Shown one piece after another: positions 1-8,810 of a stretch of DNA of 64,000 nucleotides (positions are counted from its first letter, which is position 1; every line of letters starts with the position of its first letter). A model generated the notes under the pieces. It saw only the letters and a program-made list of their open reading frames with translations, was not told where the DNA came from and did not search any database. This stretch comes from Arthrobacter ramosus (GTDB lineage Bacteria > Actinomycetota > Actinomycetes > Actinomycetales > Micrococcaceae), in the NCBI RefSeq assembly GCF_039535095.1, contig NZ_BAAAWN010000001.1:4588001-4652000 (forward strand). The letters are read 5' to 3'. The position numbers and the translations under genes are program-made.

Positions 1-367
1 CTTGGACGGCCTGCTGCAGTGGCGCAATCAGGGCCTGGTTGTCGTTCGCCTGGACAACGATCACCTCGAATTGTTTGGAGGTGACGGCGTCCTGGATCTG
101 CTGGACCTGGGTCTGGGCGTTGAAGTTGGGGTCTACGAACGTGGCGGTTGCGTTGTTGGCCTTGGCCGCCTGCTGGACGCCGAGGAAGGTTCCTTGGGCG
201 AAGCCGTTGGACTTGGCGAAGCCGAAGAATCCGACGTTGAGCGGTTTGCCGGCGTCCGCCGTCGAAGCTGGTCCTGCGGCCGCTTGCGTGGGTGGGGTGC
301 AGGCTGACGTCAGGAGGGCTAGCCCGATGAGCGCCGCGGCTGCGGCTGATTGCTTGATGCTTTTCAT
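1..367 (-). CDS. ABC transporter solute-binding lipoprotein (5' part only)
   Basis: Leftward reading from an ATG at 367 gives MKSIKQSAAAAALIGLALL and then TSAC, a clear lipobox with Cys at about residue 23. The mature part begins with a low-complexity Ala/Thr linker and continues as a periplasmic-binding fold (start ...LNVGFFGFAKSNGF, then FVDPNFNAQTQVQQIQDAV), typical of the ribose/galactose-type (Peripla_BP_4) family. About 122 residues are present; the rest lies beyond position 1. It follows hyuB by 25 nt on the same strand, so it is probably co-transcribed and may import the substrate of HyuAB, which is inference. The fold is well supported; the ligand is unknown. Confidence 0.85.
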   Translation of the reverse strand, partial: MKSIKQSAAAAALIGLALLTSACTPPTQAAAGPASTADAGKPLNVGFFGFAKSNGFAQGTFLGVQQAAKANNATATFVDPNFNAQTQVQQIQDAVTSKQFEVIVVQANDNQALIAPLQQAVQ

Positions 368-392
368 TGGGGTGTCTTTCTGTGGGCAGGGC

Positions 393-2066
393 TTAGTATC
401 CGTAGTGGGTCTTGGCGAAGTCCTCGGTGATGAAGCCGTTGACGATGTCGTAGGTGATCTCGTCCCGGGAGCGTTGGGAGACGTCCCCGAAGCCGCCGCC
501 GCCACCGACGGCGAGCCGGACGATGTCGCCGGCCTTGACCTTGCGGGCGTTGGCTTTGAGGGTGCGGACCTCATCGCTGCGGCCTGGGTTGAACACAACC
601 TCGGGCCCTTGGGCGTCTGAGCCGCCGAAGAGTCCCCAGGCCGGGGTCTTGGACCTTTCGAACCAGAGCCCCACGACGCAGTCGGCCAGGAACTCGTATT
701 CACGGACGACTCCGTTGCCGCCGCGCCACTGGCCGGGGCCCCCGGAGTTGGGGCGGATGGAGTACTCGTTGATGCGGAATGGGTAGCGGGTCTCCATCAT
801 TTCGATGGGCAGGTCCTTGAGGGAGCCGTTGACGTTGTTGATCATGGCGGACTCGCCGTCGGTGCCTTGCCAGGCTCCCCAACCGCCCAGCGTGGCCTCC
901 ATGGTCACGAAATTCCGGCCGAAGCGCGGATCGAAACCGGCTGCGGTGATGATCATCGAGTCGCCGTGGCTAGCGCTGGCAACGCGATCGGGCATGGCCG
1001 GCGCCATGGCCTTGGAAACCAGGTCGATCAATAGTCCGAGGTGGGAGAAGTACCACTGGCACGGCGCTGGCGCCACCGCGCCAAGGACCGAACCTGAACG
1101 CACCTGGGTGGTCAACGGCCGGAAGGATCCGCCGTTCGAGTTGGAGTCGGGGCTGACAAGGAGTTTGTAGCCGACCCGCAGTGCGGAGACGGCCTGGGCG
1201 GCGCCGCAGTTGACCGGGCCCATGGTCTGGTCAGCCGATCCGGTGACGTCGAAATCAACGGTATCGCCCGAGACGGTGATCTTTAGCTTGATCGGAATCG
1301 GAGTGTCGAGGTTGATGCCGTCGTTGTCCAGCACGCCTTCGGCTTCGTAGACGCCGTCGGGAATGTTGCGGACGGTCTCGCGCTCGATTTCCTCCGTCTG
1401 ACGGAAGATCTCATCCCGGGCAGCATCCAGTTGGTCCATGCCGTAACGGCCCACGAGTTCCTTCATCCGGGTGGTACCCATCCGGAGGGCGGCGATCATC
1501 GCGTGCATGTCACCGATGGTCTGGTAGGGGAAGCGAACATTGGTTCGGATCAGATCCACCACGGAGGTTTCAATACCTGCCTCGATCAGTTTGACCGGGC
1601 CCATCCGGAAGCCCTCCTGGAAGATGTCCGTCGCGTCCATGGAACCGCCGACGTCCTTCGAGCCCATGTCCATCCAGTGCGCACGGGTGGCTGCGAAGCC
1701 GACCACCGCGCCGTCGTCGAAGATCGGGGCAAAAATGGTGACGTCGTTCAGGTGGGTTCCGCCAAGATAGGAATCGTTGAGGATCCAGACGTCCCCTTCC
1801 TTCCACACCTCGCGGCCGTACAGTTCTTCCACCGCGATGGAACAGGTTTCCAGGTTGCCCAGGAACAACGGCAGGCCAGCGGACTGTCCGAGCACGCGGT
1901 GCTCGGTGTCCAGGAGCGCTACGACGCAGTCCCCTCCTTCGTAAAGGATCGGTGAGTAGGCGGAGCGGATGAGGGTGGCGTTCATGTCGTCCGCGGCGCT
2001 GGTGAGAGCGTTGCGGATGATCTCCACGGTGACTGGATCCAGGGTCTTGACTGCAGTGATTGTCAT
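393..2066 (-). CDS. hyuB: Hydantoinase B / 5-oxoprolinase beta-type subunit
   Basis: 557 aa, full length for the HyuB family (about 520-600 aa). It opens with LDPVTVEIIRNALTSAADDMNATLIRSAYSP and contains the family hallmarks GDVWILNDSYLGGTHLNDVT and, near the end, GGPGQWRGGNGVVREYEF and GGGGGFGD. Members pair with HyuA to open cyclic amide rings (N-methylhydantoin, 5-oxoproline) or carboxylate ketones, in an ATP-dependent cytoplasmic complex. It lies 10 nt downstream of hyuA, an obvious two-gene unit. The family alone does not fix the substrate. Confidence 0.93.
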   Translation of the reverse strand: MTITAVKTLDPVTVEIIRNALTSAADDMNATLIRSAYSPILYEGGDCVVALLDTEHRVLGQSAGLPLFLGNLETCSIAVEELYGREVWKEGDVWILNDSYLGGTHLNDVTIFAPIFDDGAVVGFAATRAHWMDMGSKDVGGSMDATDIFQEGFRMGPVKLIEAGIETSVVDLIRTNVRFPYQTIGDMHAMIAALRMGTTRMKELVGRYGMDQLDAARDEIFRQTEEIERETVRNIPDGVYEAEGVLDNDGINLDTPIPIKLKITVSGDTVDFDVTGSADQTMGPVNCGAAQAVSALRVGYKLLVSPDSNSNGGSFRPLTTQVRSGSVLGAVAPAPCQWYFSHLGLLIDLVSKAMAPAMPDRVASASHGDSMIITAAGFDPRFGRNFVTMEATLGGWGAWQGTDGESAMINNVNGSLKDLPIEMMETRYPFRINEYSIRPNSGGPGQWRGGNGVVREYEFLADCVVGLWFERSKTPAWGLFGGSDAQGPEVVFNPGRSDEVRTLKANARKVKAGDIVRLAVGGGGGFGDVSQRSRDEITYDIVNGFITEDFAKTHYGY

Positions 2067-2076
2067 TGGTGGTACC

Positions 2077-4128
2077 TCAGTTTCCTTCGACGTCTTGAGT
2101 GCGGATGATCAGGGAGCCGAATTCGTCGACGATGACGTCGAAGCCGGGGGGCACCACGGTTGTGGCGGTCTGTTCCACGATGATGGCGGGACCTTCGAAT
2201 GCATGGCCGGCGGCCAAGTCGTCACGGCGGACCACGGTGGTCTCGTGCTCGATCTGCTCGAAGACCACCGGGCGGATTTCGTGCTTGAACTCGGCGCTCT
2301 GGGCGGTGGCGAAGTGTGGTGCATCAAGGCGGCCCAGCTCGCCGACGGCCTGCGTCCGAAGCGCGACGATTTCGATAGGCGCTCCGAGGTTGGAGTGTCC
2401 GTAACGTTCGTGGTACATCGAGGAGAAACGAGTGGCCAGCTTGGCAAGAAAGTCGGCGGACTCTGGTTCGTCCGCGGAGGCCAGGGGAACGTTCAGGGAG
2501 AATTCCTGCGATTGGTAACGGACATCTACTGAGGCATTGGTGAGGCGGCTGTCCTCCGGAACACCCTCGGAGACCAGCGAACCCAGGCCTTCGACTTCCA
2601 TGGACCGCAGCACACCGGCCATATGGGCAACGTCGATGTCCTCGTCAAGGTAGAAGTAGGGCTCGGAGAAATCCTTGCGGATGTTGGTCTGTAGCATCCC
2701 CCACGCCGAGAAAGCGCCCGGGAACCGGGGAACAATCGTTTCCGGGATGCCCAGTTCCTTGGCCAGGAAGACGGCGTGCATGGGGCCCGCGCCGCCGAAT
2801 GCCACGAGGGCGAAGTCTCGGGGCTCGATGCCGCGGGAGATCGTGATGGTCCGGATCGCCTGGGCCATCTGGGAGTTGGCCACGTCGCAGATACCTTCGG
2901 CCATGGCAATGGGGTCCAGTCCTAGCTGGTCACCTACGGTCTTCAGGGCGGTGACCGCGGCTTCGCGATCAAGGGCAACCTGTCCGCCCGCGAACCAGCC
3001 CGGGTCCACGCGGCCAAGCACCAGGTTGGCATCGGTGACGGTGGGTTCCGTGCCTCCCCGTCCGTAGCAGGCAGGTCCGGGCGTGGCTCCCGCGGAACGC
3101 GGACCGACACGGAGACCGCCCGCTTCCAGCCAAGCCACGGAGCCGCCGCCTGCGCCCACGGTGTGGATGTTGACCACGCTCATGAGCATCGGAAGGCCTT
3201 CGAGGTGTGCCTCGGTGGAGACGTCGGGCTTCCCGTCGACCACCAGGGAGACATCGAACGATGTTCCACCCATGTCGACGCCGATCAGGTTCCGGCGTCC
3301 GGAGACGCCGGACAGTTCGACGTCGCCCATGGCACCGCCGACGGGTCCCGAGAGCAGCGTCTGCAACGGGCGCTTCCGCGCCGATTCGGCAGTGAGCACG
3401 CCACCGGAGGATTGCATGATGTGCAGTGGGGCTTCCACGCCGCGGTCAGCGAGCTTCTCTTCCAAGTCCAGGAGGTAGTTGCGGACCACCGGTCCGGTGT
3501 AGGCCTCGACGACGGCGGATGAGGTGCGCTCATATTCGCGCCACTCCTTCGCGGCCTCGTGGGAAAGCGAGACAGTGAAGTCCTCGCCCAGCTCTTCGAG
3601 CAGGATTTCCCGGGCCCGGAGTTCGTGTGCGGGGTTCTTGTAGCTGAACAGGAATGCGACGGCGACGGCACCGTACCCCTCGGCAACTGCCCGGCGGCCT
3701 GCCTGGCGGACTGCAACCTCGTCCAAGGGGCGGATCTCGGTTCCCTGCCCGTCCAGACGTCCTCCGACGCCGATCACGTCCTTGCGCTCAAGCAACGGGG
3801 AAGGCTTGCGGTACTGGGCGTTGTAGAGTTCGAGGCGCGGTCCGCGGGCGATGTGGTAAGTATCTTCGACGCCGGCCGTGGCAAGCAGCATCACAGGCAC
3901 GCCGCGGCGCTCCAGGAAGGCGTTCAATCCCTGTGTGGTGCCATGGACCAGGAACTCGATGTCGGACAGGTCCTCGACAATGGATTCGAGGCCTGCGATG
4001 ACACCCGCGCTCAGATTCCCCGGCGTAGTGGACGCTTTCGTGGCCGCGTAGGTTCCGGCGTGCTGGTCATACGCGACAATGTCGGTAAACGTTCCACCGA
4101 TGTCCATGGACACCCTGTAGTTCGGCAT
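2077..4128 (-). CDS. hyuA: Hydantoinase A / 5-oxoprolinase alpha-type subunit
   Basis: 683 aa, normal length. The N-terminus MPNYRVSMDIGGTFTDIVAYD is the conserved ATP-binding (actin-like) phosphate-1 loop of HyuA, and IGVDMGGTSFDVSLVVDG in the middle is the second nucleotide-binding motif. FALVAFGGAGPMHAVFLAKELG is also characteristic. It supplies the ATPase half of a HyuAB hydrolase or carboxylase. It is first of hyuA-hyuB-solute-binding protein, all leftward, with a 319-nt upstream gap that should hold the promoter. Hydantoin, oxoproline and acetophenone-type substrates cannot be told apart here. Confidence 0.93.
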   Translation of the reverse strand: MPNYRVSMDIGGTFTDIVAYDQHAGTYAATKASTTPGNLSAGVIAGLESIVEDLSDIEFLVHGTTQGLNAFLERRGVPVMLLATAGVEDTYHIARGPRLELYNAQYRKPSPLLERKDVIGVGGRLDGQGTEIRPLDEVAVRQAGRRAVAEGYGAVAVAFLFSYKNPAHELRAREILLEELGEDFTVSLSHEAAKEWREYERTSSAVVEAYTGPVVRNYLLDLEEKLADRGVEAPLHIMQSSGGVLTAESARKRPLQTLLSGPVGGAMGDVELSGVSGRRNLIGVDMGGTSFDVSLVVDGKPDVSTEAHLEGLPMLMSVVNIHTVGAGGGSVAWLEAGGLRVGPRSAGATPGPACYGRGGTEPTVTDANLVLGRVDPGWFAGGQVALDREAAVTALKTVGDQLGLDPIAMAEGICDVANSQMAQAIRTITISRGIEPRDFALVAFGGAGPMHAVFLAKELGIPETIVPRFPGAFSAWGMLQTNIRKDFSEPYFYLDEDIDVAHMAGVLRSMEVEGLGSLVSEGVPEDSRLTNASVDVRYQSQEFSLNVPLASADEPESADFLAKLATRFSSMYHERYGHSNLGAPIEIVALRTQAVGELGRLDAPHFATAQSAEFKHEIRPVVFEQIEHETTVVRRDDLAAGHAFEGPAIIVEQTATTVVPPGFDVIVDEFGSLIIRTQDVEGN

Positions 4129-4447
4129 GTATGTCTCCTGATGGTTCTGAAGAGGAACTTTGTGTGTGAGACATCACGCTACGGACGTGGCTTTTTCGGA
4201 TGTGGGCAAACTGCACGTTGCTGCAGACACTCCGAGGGCGGAATGCATAACGATCGTCACAGGCCGGATATCGCCCCAGTTCAGAGGCACAATTCTGAGG
4301 CGCACTGCGAGCCTAAGAGAAAACACCCTCAATCTCTTGACGCGATCGCGAGCACAACCAAGCCCGGCTCCGCCGGCCCTCGCCCCGGGGCGTAGACTCT
4401 GTTGCGCCAGCTTCAGGACGCCGGGCAGGCTGCAGAAGGAGAAGGAC
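4129..4447. other. Intergenic region between hyuA and SRPBCC gene
   Basis: 319 nt between divergent genes. No ORF with coding character was found. It must hold the leftward hyuAB promoter and the rightward promoter of the 4448 gene. An AGGAGAAGG Shine-Dalgarno lies just before 4448. I could not single out convincing -35/-10 pairs or operators. Confidence 0.6.
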
Positions 4448-4879
4448 ATGACGGGTAATTTCATCGCGAGTTCAACCATCACGATCCATGCAAGCGCCGA
4501 TCGCGTGTGGTCGGTGATCACCGACCCCCAGGCCATTAAGGAGTTCATGTTCGGGACGGATGTCCTCACCGACTGGACGGTCGGCGGACCCATTGCTTGG
4601 CGCGGCACTTGGCAAGGCAAGGAATACGAGGACAAGGGCACCGTCCTGGAATTCGAGCCCGGGAAGCGGCTGGTAAACACCCATTTCAGTCCGCTGTCCG
4701 GCCAAGACGATGCCCCGGAGAACTACCACACGCTGACGTGGACGCTGGAGCCTGAAGACGGGATGACCAAGCTGACCTTAGCGCAAGACAACAACGCCAG
4801 CCCGGATGAAGCCGCGCATTCGAAGGGCATGTGGGACAGCCTCGTGGAGAGCGTCAAAAATATCGCGGAGCGCAGCTAG
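4448..4879 (+). CDS. SRPBCC (AHSA1-like) domain protein
   Basis: 143 aa from ATG 4448, chosen because a strong AGGAGAAGG stands just upstream; longer in-frame starts have no ribosome site. The sequence follows the START/Bet v1-like pattern: an N-terminal ITIHASADRVWSVITDPQAIKEFM, a central GGPIAWRGTWQGKEYEDKGTVLEFEPGKRL, and a C-terminal amphipathic helix. Such proteins bind hydrophobic ligands in a helix-grip pocket or stabilise Hsp90-like clients; the specific role is unknown. It is transcribed alone and converges on the GAF-ANTAR gene. Confidence 0.85.
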   Translation: MTGNFIASSTITIHASADRVWSVITDPQAIKEFMFGTDVLTDWTVGGPIAWRGTWQGKEYEDKGTVLEFEPGKRLVNTHFSPLSGQDDAPENYHTLTWTLEPEDGMTKLTLAQDNNASPDEAAHSKGMWDSLVESVKNIAERS

Positions 4880-4888
4880 CGGAGTCGC

Positions 4889-5626
4889 TTAAGGCTCGAA
4901 GTGCGAGGCCGGCGTTTCGTTAGTCAAGGATTGGAGAAGGGATTCCGCAACCTCCCTCAGCTTCTGGTTCCTGCCATTCGAGGCCTTGCTTAGAATCCGG
5001 AAGGCCTCCTCTTGGCTGCACCTGTTCTGGCCCATGATGACGCCCGTTGCCAGATCGATGGCGGTCCGGGAACGCATGGCCTGCTCAAGGTCCTCTGCAC
5101 GTTGTTGCCTGGCACCGATCCGGACCGCCAGCCGCAAAGCTTTTTCTGCCTGGCCTGCGAATTGCTCGCAGCTGCGGATGGAGGCCTCGTCGAAGGCATC
5201 GCGCTGCCGGGCGAACAGGTTGATCGCCGCCGTCGCGCCCTCTTCCAGGCGCAGGGGGACGCAGAGCACGGCCAGGTGCCCGCGCTCCGCGATGGTGGAG
5301 CAGTACTCAGGCCACTGCGAGTCCGTGGACGTGTCCGAAACGAGTACGGATTTCCCGGTTCTCATCGCTTCCAAGCACGGCCCTTCTCCGTAGGCTTGCT
5401 GCACTTCGTCAATGAGGCGGGCTTCGTGGCTGCTGCCGGCGACCGTCATCGATCGGCGGCGTCGGCTCAACGTGACCCCGCACAGGACGTCCTGGCCGCG
5501 CGCAGCGGACACTGACGACGCCGTGAATACCGCAAGGTCTTCGAGGAAGCCGCTGACGTCTTCACTGTCGATGACCAAATCCTGGAGTTGTCCCACTACC
5601 GAGGCATTCAGGCCCATTTCGTCCAT
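4889..5626 (-). CDS. GAF and ANTAR domain transcription antitermination regulator
   Basis: 245 aa. Residues about 20-165 form a GAF sensor domain (GEGPCLEAMRTGKSVLVSDTSTD and AVLCVPLRLEEGATAAINLFA are typical). The last 60 residues (AMRSRTAIDLATGVIMGQNRCSQEEAFRILSKAS) are an ANTAR RNA-binding helical domain. Proteins of this pair act as signal-controlled antiterminators at two-hexaloop RNA hairpins and are abundant in Arthrobacter and Mycobacterium. The signal and target RNA are unknown. It is monocistronic, convergent with the 4448 gene and divergent from the zinc-ribbon gene at 5882. Confidence 0.9.
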   Translation of the reverse strand: MDEMGLNASVVGQLQDLVIDSEDVSGFLEDLAVFTASSVSAARGQDVLCGVTLSRRRRSMTVAGSSHEARLIDEVQQAYGEGPCLEAMRTGKSVLVSDTSTDSQWPEYCSTIAERGHLAVLCVPLRLEEGATAAINLFARQRDAFDEASIRSCEQFAGQAEKALRLAVRIGARQQRAEDLEQAMRSRTAIDLATGVIMGQNRCSQEEAFRILSKASNGRNQKLREVAESLLQSLTNETPASHFEP

Positions 5627-5881
5627 GGCTCAGTCTACGAGCAGCAGACTGGCAATGGAGGAAAAAGGGCGTCCCGATACAACGTCCACCACCTGGACAA
5701 ACGCTCCGCCGGTCTTGCGCGCCGAGGGCACAGAGTGCACAATTCTTCTACAGTCCGTGCAGAACTCCGGACAAAGGCCGAGCCTTCGGCCTGTTTTCGC
5801 TCAAGCAGCCGGGCGCCATGTCACTCAACGTGAAGGTGCTGCCTGATGAGCAAATGCCTGTTACCGGCGCGGAGCTAGCCG

Positions 5882-6313
5882 ATGTCGGCCCTCTCCGAAT
5901 CCGCCATCCCTCACGAACCACTTCAGCCCGGGGCTGCACCCCTCTGGTGTGCCGGGTGTGGAACAGACAAGCACCTGATCATCGAATCCATCCAGGCCCG
6001 GACTCCAAGGTCTTCCCAACAGCTTGCCGTGTTCTACACGTGCACTTCCTGCGGGTTTTCCTACAGCCACGCAGCCACCGTCCAGCAGGCGGGGGCCATC
6101 CTGAATCGTCGGGGGATTCAGGATGGCCTCCTGGAGTTCGGAAGCCACTATTTCCACTGCGGCGAACCCCTCCGTGAGGTAAAAACCGCACTGCGAAGCT
6201 TCAGGGCACAGCAGACGGGCACGCCCCGATCGCGCAGCTCTCCCCCGGAAGCCCATCTCCACACCAAGATCTTGAGATGCAGGTGCGGGTTCGAGTTGGA
6301 AATACCTGCTTAG
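5882..6313 (+). CDS. Hypothetical cysteine-rich zinc-ribbon-like protein (paralogue of 15334 gene)
   Basis: 143 aa. Family not recognised by name. Visible metal-binding-like motifs: WCAGCGTDKH at about residues 22-31, YTCTSCGFSYSHAATV around 53-68, YFHCGEP around 95, and LRCRCGFELEIP at the extreme C-terminus. The arrangement of Cys pairs is the same as in the 143-aa protein at 15334-15762, which shares the order WC-x-C / YTC-x-C / HCGEP / RCGF and the phrase ILN-RG in between. Start ATG 5882 follows a GGAGC at about 5871. Probably cytoplasmic; no signal peptide. Confidence 0.75.
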   Translation: MSALSESAIPHEPLQPGAAPLWCAGCGTDKHLIIESIQARTPRSSQQLAVFYTCTSCGFSYSHAATVQQAGAILNRRGIQDGLLEFGSHYFHCGEPLREVKTALRSFRAQQTGTPRSRSSPPEAHLHTKILRCRCGFELEIPA

Positions 6314-6347
6314 CCAACGACTTGCAGCATTACCCGAAAGAAGCACC

Positions 6348-6539
6348 ATGAAGCTTGAAAGTACGCAGCAGCGACAACCCGAGGACGACTCCCGGCAAGA
6401 GTCTGATGAGCTGGGCCAACAGAGGAACAAGCATCGGCAAGAAACGGGTTCCTATCCCGATTCCCGCTTGCCCGATCCGCCCGACCCGGACAACCTCCCC
6501 ATCGAGTACCCCGGTCCACGGGAAATCGAGTGGCCGTAG
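6348..6539 (+). CDS. Small hydrophilic protein of unknown function
   Basis: 63 aa, very polar: an N-terminal Gln/Glu/Arg-rich half and a Pro/Asp-rich tail ending DNLPIEYPGPREIEWP. It starts 34 nt after the zinc-ribbon gene with GAAAGAAG before the ATG, so it may be the second gene of that unit. No motif recognised; probably disordered. The call rests on context and the ribosome site, so confidence is moderate. Confidence 0.45.
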   Translation: MKLESTQQRQPEDDSRQESDELGQQRNKHRQETGSYPDSRLPDPPDPDNLPIEYPGPREIEWP

Positions 6540-6709
6540 GACACCTTCCGGTCCGGCGATAGAGCAGCCAGCCTTTACTTGACCAACCCATCCAGGCTGG
6601 CCAGGCCTGCGCCGGACCGGTTATATCGTCGCGCCCGCCGGAGGTCGCGCCCGTCAGGCCTTGCGCCCGCCCGACGTCGAATCCGTCGTCGAATCCGTCG
6701 TCGCGTGTC

Positions 6710-6802
6710 GGATTCTGCTGGATCATTCCGGCATCCAGGCTCGCGGCCCCCGCCATTCCGGGGCTGGCGAGCCGTCGCCTTCGAATGATCCAGCAGAATC
6801 CA
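6710..6802. repeat. 19-bp perfect inverted repeat upstream of fructose operon
   Basis: GGATTCTGCTGGATCATTC at 6710-6728 is the exact reverse complement of 6784-6802, with a 55-nt GC-rich centre. It is preceded by a short tandem repeat of GAATCCGTCGTC (about 6679-6702). It could fold into a long hairpin, act as a transcription terminator for the 5882/6348 genes, or be the trace of a small element. Confidence 0.7.
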
Positions 6803-6873
6803 ACGCCCCCGCCCTTGAGCGCCCTCAAAGCACATCCCAACCGCCCCTCGCCAAACCCCAACCAACCCAAAAT

Positions 6874-6924
6874 CTTTGTTTATGTTGTTTTCTGTTGACA
6901 GACCAACATGAACAAAGATAGAGT
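6874..6924 (+). promoter_or_regulatory. Fructose operon promoter with FruR-type palindromic operator
   Basis: A good -35 (TTGACA, 6895-6900) is followed 18 nt later by TAGAGT (6919-6924). The -35 is flanked by an inverted repeat: CTTTGTTTATGTTG (6874-6887) and CAACATGAACAAAG (6904-6917), 13 of 14 positions complementary. A DeoR-type repressor bound here would cover the promoter. The regulator gene starts 67 nt downstream, so autoregulation is likely. Confidence 0.7.
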
Positions 6925-6991
6925 CAAGCAATTCCACATCATGTGATCACAGTCACTGGTGTACCTAGAGCTTGTACGCAATGGAGGGTAT

Positions 6992-7804
6992 GTGTTTGCC
7001 GAGGAGCGCCAACAGCTGATCTCCGAGCTCGTCGCCGAGCGTGGACGGGTCAGCGTCACGGACCTTGCGGATCGATTCAGCATCACGACGGAGACCGTCC
7101 GCCGTGACCTCGCCGCCCTCGAATCCGCCGGTAACCTTCGCCGCGTCCACGGTGGGGCAGTCCCGTCGGACCGCCTCAGCACCCGTGAGGAAAGCGTGGT
7201 TGAGCGGGCCATCCAGCGCCAACCGGAAAAGCTCCGCATCGCTGAGGCTGCTCTTGCCCTCATCCCCGAGAACGCGGCCGGCAGCATCCTGATCGACGCA
7301 GGCTCCACTACCGAGGCCCTCGCCCGCTTGCTGGACCAGCGCACCGCGCAGCGCACGGCGTCCTCCAACGGGAACGCCCCGCGTGAAGAACTGGTGGTTA
7401 TCACCCACGCCATCCCCATCGCCGGACGGCTCTCCGGCAATCCGCGCATCGCCCTCCAGATCCTGGGCGGCCGCGTTCGCGGACTCACCCAGGCCGCCGT
7501 CGGGCAGTCCACGGTCGAGGCCGCTTCCCGGCTCCGCCCGGACATCGCCTTCGTCGGCGCCAACGGTATCCACGCAACGTTCGGACTCAGCACCCCTGAC
7601 CCCGAAGAAGCCGCCGTCAAGGCCGCCTTCGTCACGTCCGCACGGCGCGTCGTCGTCCTCGCGGATTCCTCCAAGCTGGACGCGGAAACCCTGGTCCAGT
7701 TCGCTGCACTGAAAGATGTGGACACCGTGATTACTGACCACGAACCCTCTGAAGAGCTTTCCGCCGCTTTGGCCGAGGCCGGCGTCGACGTGGTGATCGC
7801 ATGA
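6992..7804 (+). CDS. fruR: DeoR-family transcriptional regulator of fructose utilisation
   Basis: 270 aa from GTG 6992, chosen because GGAGGG lies 3 nt before it and the protein then begins with the usual FAEERQQLISELVAERGRVSV. The N-terminal winged helix (VTDLADRFSITTETVRRDLAALESAGNLRRVHGGAV) is the DeoR signature; the rest is the sugar-phosphate-binding DeoRC domain (ILIDAGSTTEAL, FVGANGI). It overlaps fruK by 4 nt (ATGA), so it is translated with the operon. Known relatives sense fructose-1-phosphate or similar; that is inferred here. The operator at 6874-6917 is its likely target. Confidence 0.9.
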   Translation: MFAEERQQLISELVAERGRVSVTDLADRFSITTETVRRDLAALESAGNLRRVHGGAVPSDRLSTREESVVERAIQRQPEKLRIAEAALALIPENAAGSILIDAGSTTEALARLLDQRTAQRTASSNGNAPREELVVITHAIPIAGRLSGNPRIALQILGGRVRGLTQAAVGQSTVEAASRLRPDIAFVGANGIHATFGLSTPDPEEAAVKAAFVTSARRVVVLADSSKLDAETLVQFAALKDVDTVITDHEPSEELSAALAEAGVDVVIA

Positions 7805-8808
7805 TCGTCACCCTGACCGCCAACCCGAGCCTGGACCGCACCGTGGAACTCCCGGCCCCCTTGGCCCGCGGCGAGGTCCAACGCGCCGTCGCCGTCCACC
7901 AGCATTCCGGCGGCAAGGGCGTCAATGTCTCCCGGGCGCTGGTCGCCTCGGGCCTGGACACCGTTGCGGTCCTGCCGGGCGGGGATTCCGATCCCGTCCT
8001 CGCTGGACTGCTCGACGACGGCGTCCCCTACGCGGCGCTTCCCATCAGTGCACCGCTGCGCAGCAACGTGACGCTCACCGAACCGGACGGCGTCACCACC
8101 AAGATCAACGAACCCGGCCCGGAGTTGAGCCTGGACGAGCAGGAAGCCCTGATCGGGCTGCTGCTGGACCGCTCCCGTGGCGCGAGCTGGGTGGTACTCG
8201 CCGGATCGCTCCCACCAGGAGTTCCGGCGGATTTTTACGCCACGGTCGCCCGCCGGATCCGTTCCATGCACGACGATCCTGCAAACGGCGGACCGCCGCT
8301 TATCGCAATCGATTCCTCCGGGGCCCCGCTGGTTGCCGCCATCAGTGGCGATTCATTCGGCAACATCAGCGGCAAGCCCGATCTCTTGAAGCCCAACGCG
8401 GAAGAACTGGCCGAACTGGCCGCCGCAGCGGGCCTCACAGACGTCCACACGGCTGACGAACTGGAATCGGACCCGGGCCTTGCCGCCAGGGCTGCCGCCG
8501 CCGTCGTCGGCAGCGGTGTGGGTGCAGTACTGGCAACACTCGGTTCCAAGGGCGCCGTCCTGGTAACCGCCGACGGCGCGTGGTTCGCCACGCATCCGCC
8601 GATCCAAGCCGTCAGCACAGTTGGTGCCGGCGATTCATCCCTTGCTGGCTATCTGCTGGCCGCCACCAATGGCGGAACCTCGCAGGACTGCCTCCGTCAG
8701 GCTGTGGCACATGGTGCCGCCGCTGCTTCGCTGCCGGGCTCCACTGTCCCGGCGGTCCACCAAACAACTCCCGACGCCGTAACCATCACGGCCCTTCAGA
8801 AGGACTAA
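7801..8808 (+). CDS. fruK: 1-phosphofructokinase (PfkB family)
   Basis: 335 aa. It begins MIVTLTANPSLDRTVELP, as do 1-phosphofructokinases, and carries the two PfkB signatures: GGKGVNVSRAL near residues 38-48 and the C-terminal STVGAGDSSLAGYL with the catalytic Asp of the GAGDS anion hole. It phosphorylates fructose-1-phosphate, delivered by the PTS permease encoded next, to fructose-1,6-bisphosphate. The start overlaps the fruR stop. Confidence 0.95.
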   Translation: MIVTLTANPSLDRTVELPAPLARGEVQRAVAVHQHSGGKGVNVSRALVASGLDTVAVLPGGDSDPVLAGLLDDGVPYAALPISAPLRSNVTLTEPDGVTTKINEPGPELSLDEQEALIGLLLDRSRGASWVVLAGSLPPGVPADFYATVARRIRSMHDDPANGGPPLIAIDSSGAPLVAAISGDSFGNISGKPDLLKPNAEELAELAAAAGLTDVHTADELESDPGLAARAAAAVVGSGVGAVLATLGSKGAVLVTADGAWFATHPPIQAVSTVGAGDSSLAGYLLAATNGGTSQDCLRQAVAHGAAAASLPGSTVPAVHQTTPDAVTITALQKD

Positions 8809-8810
8809 CA

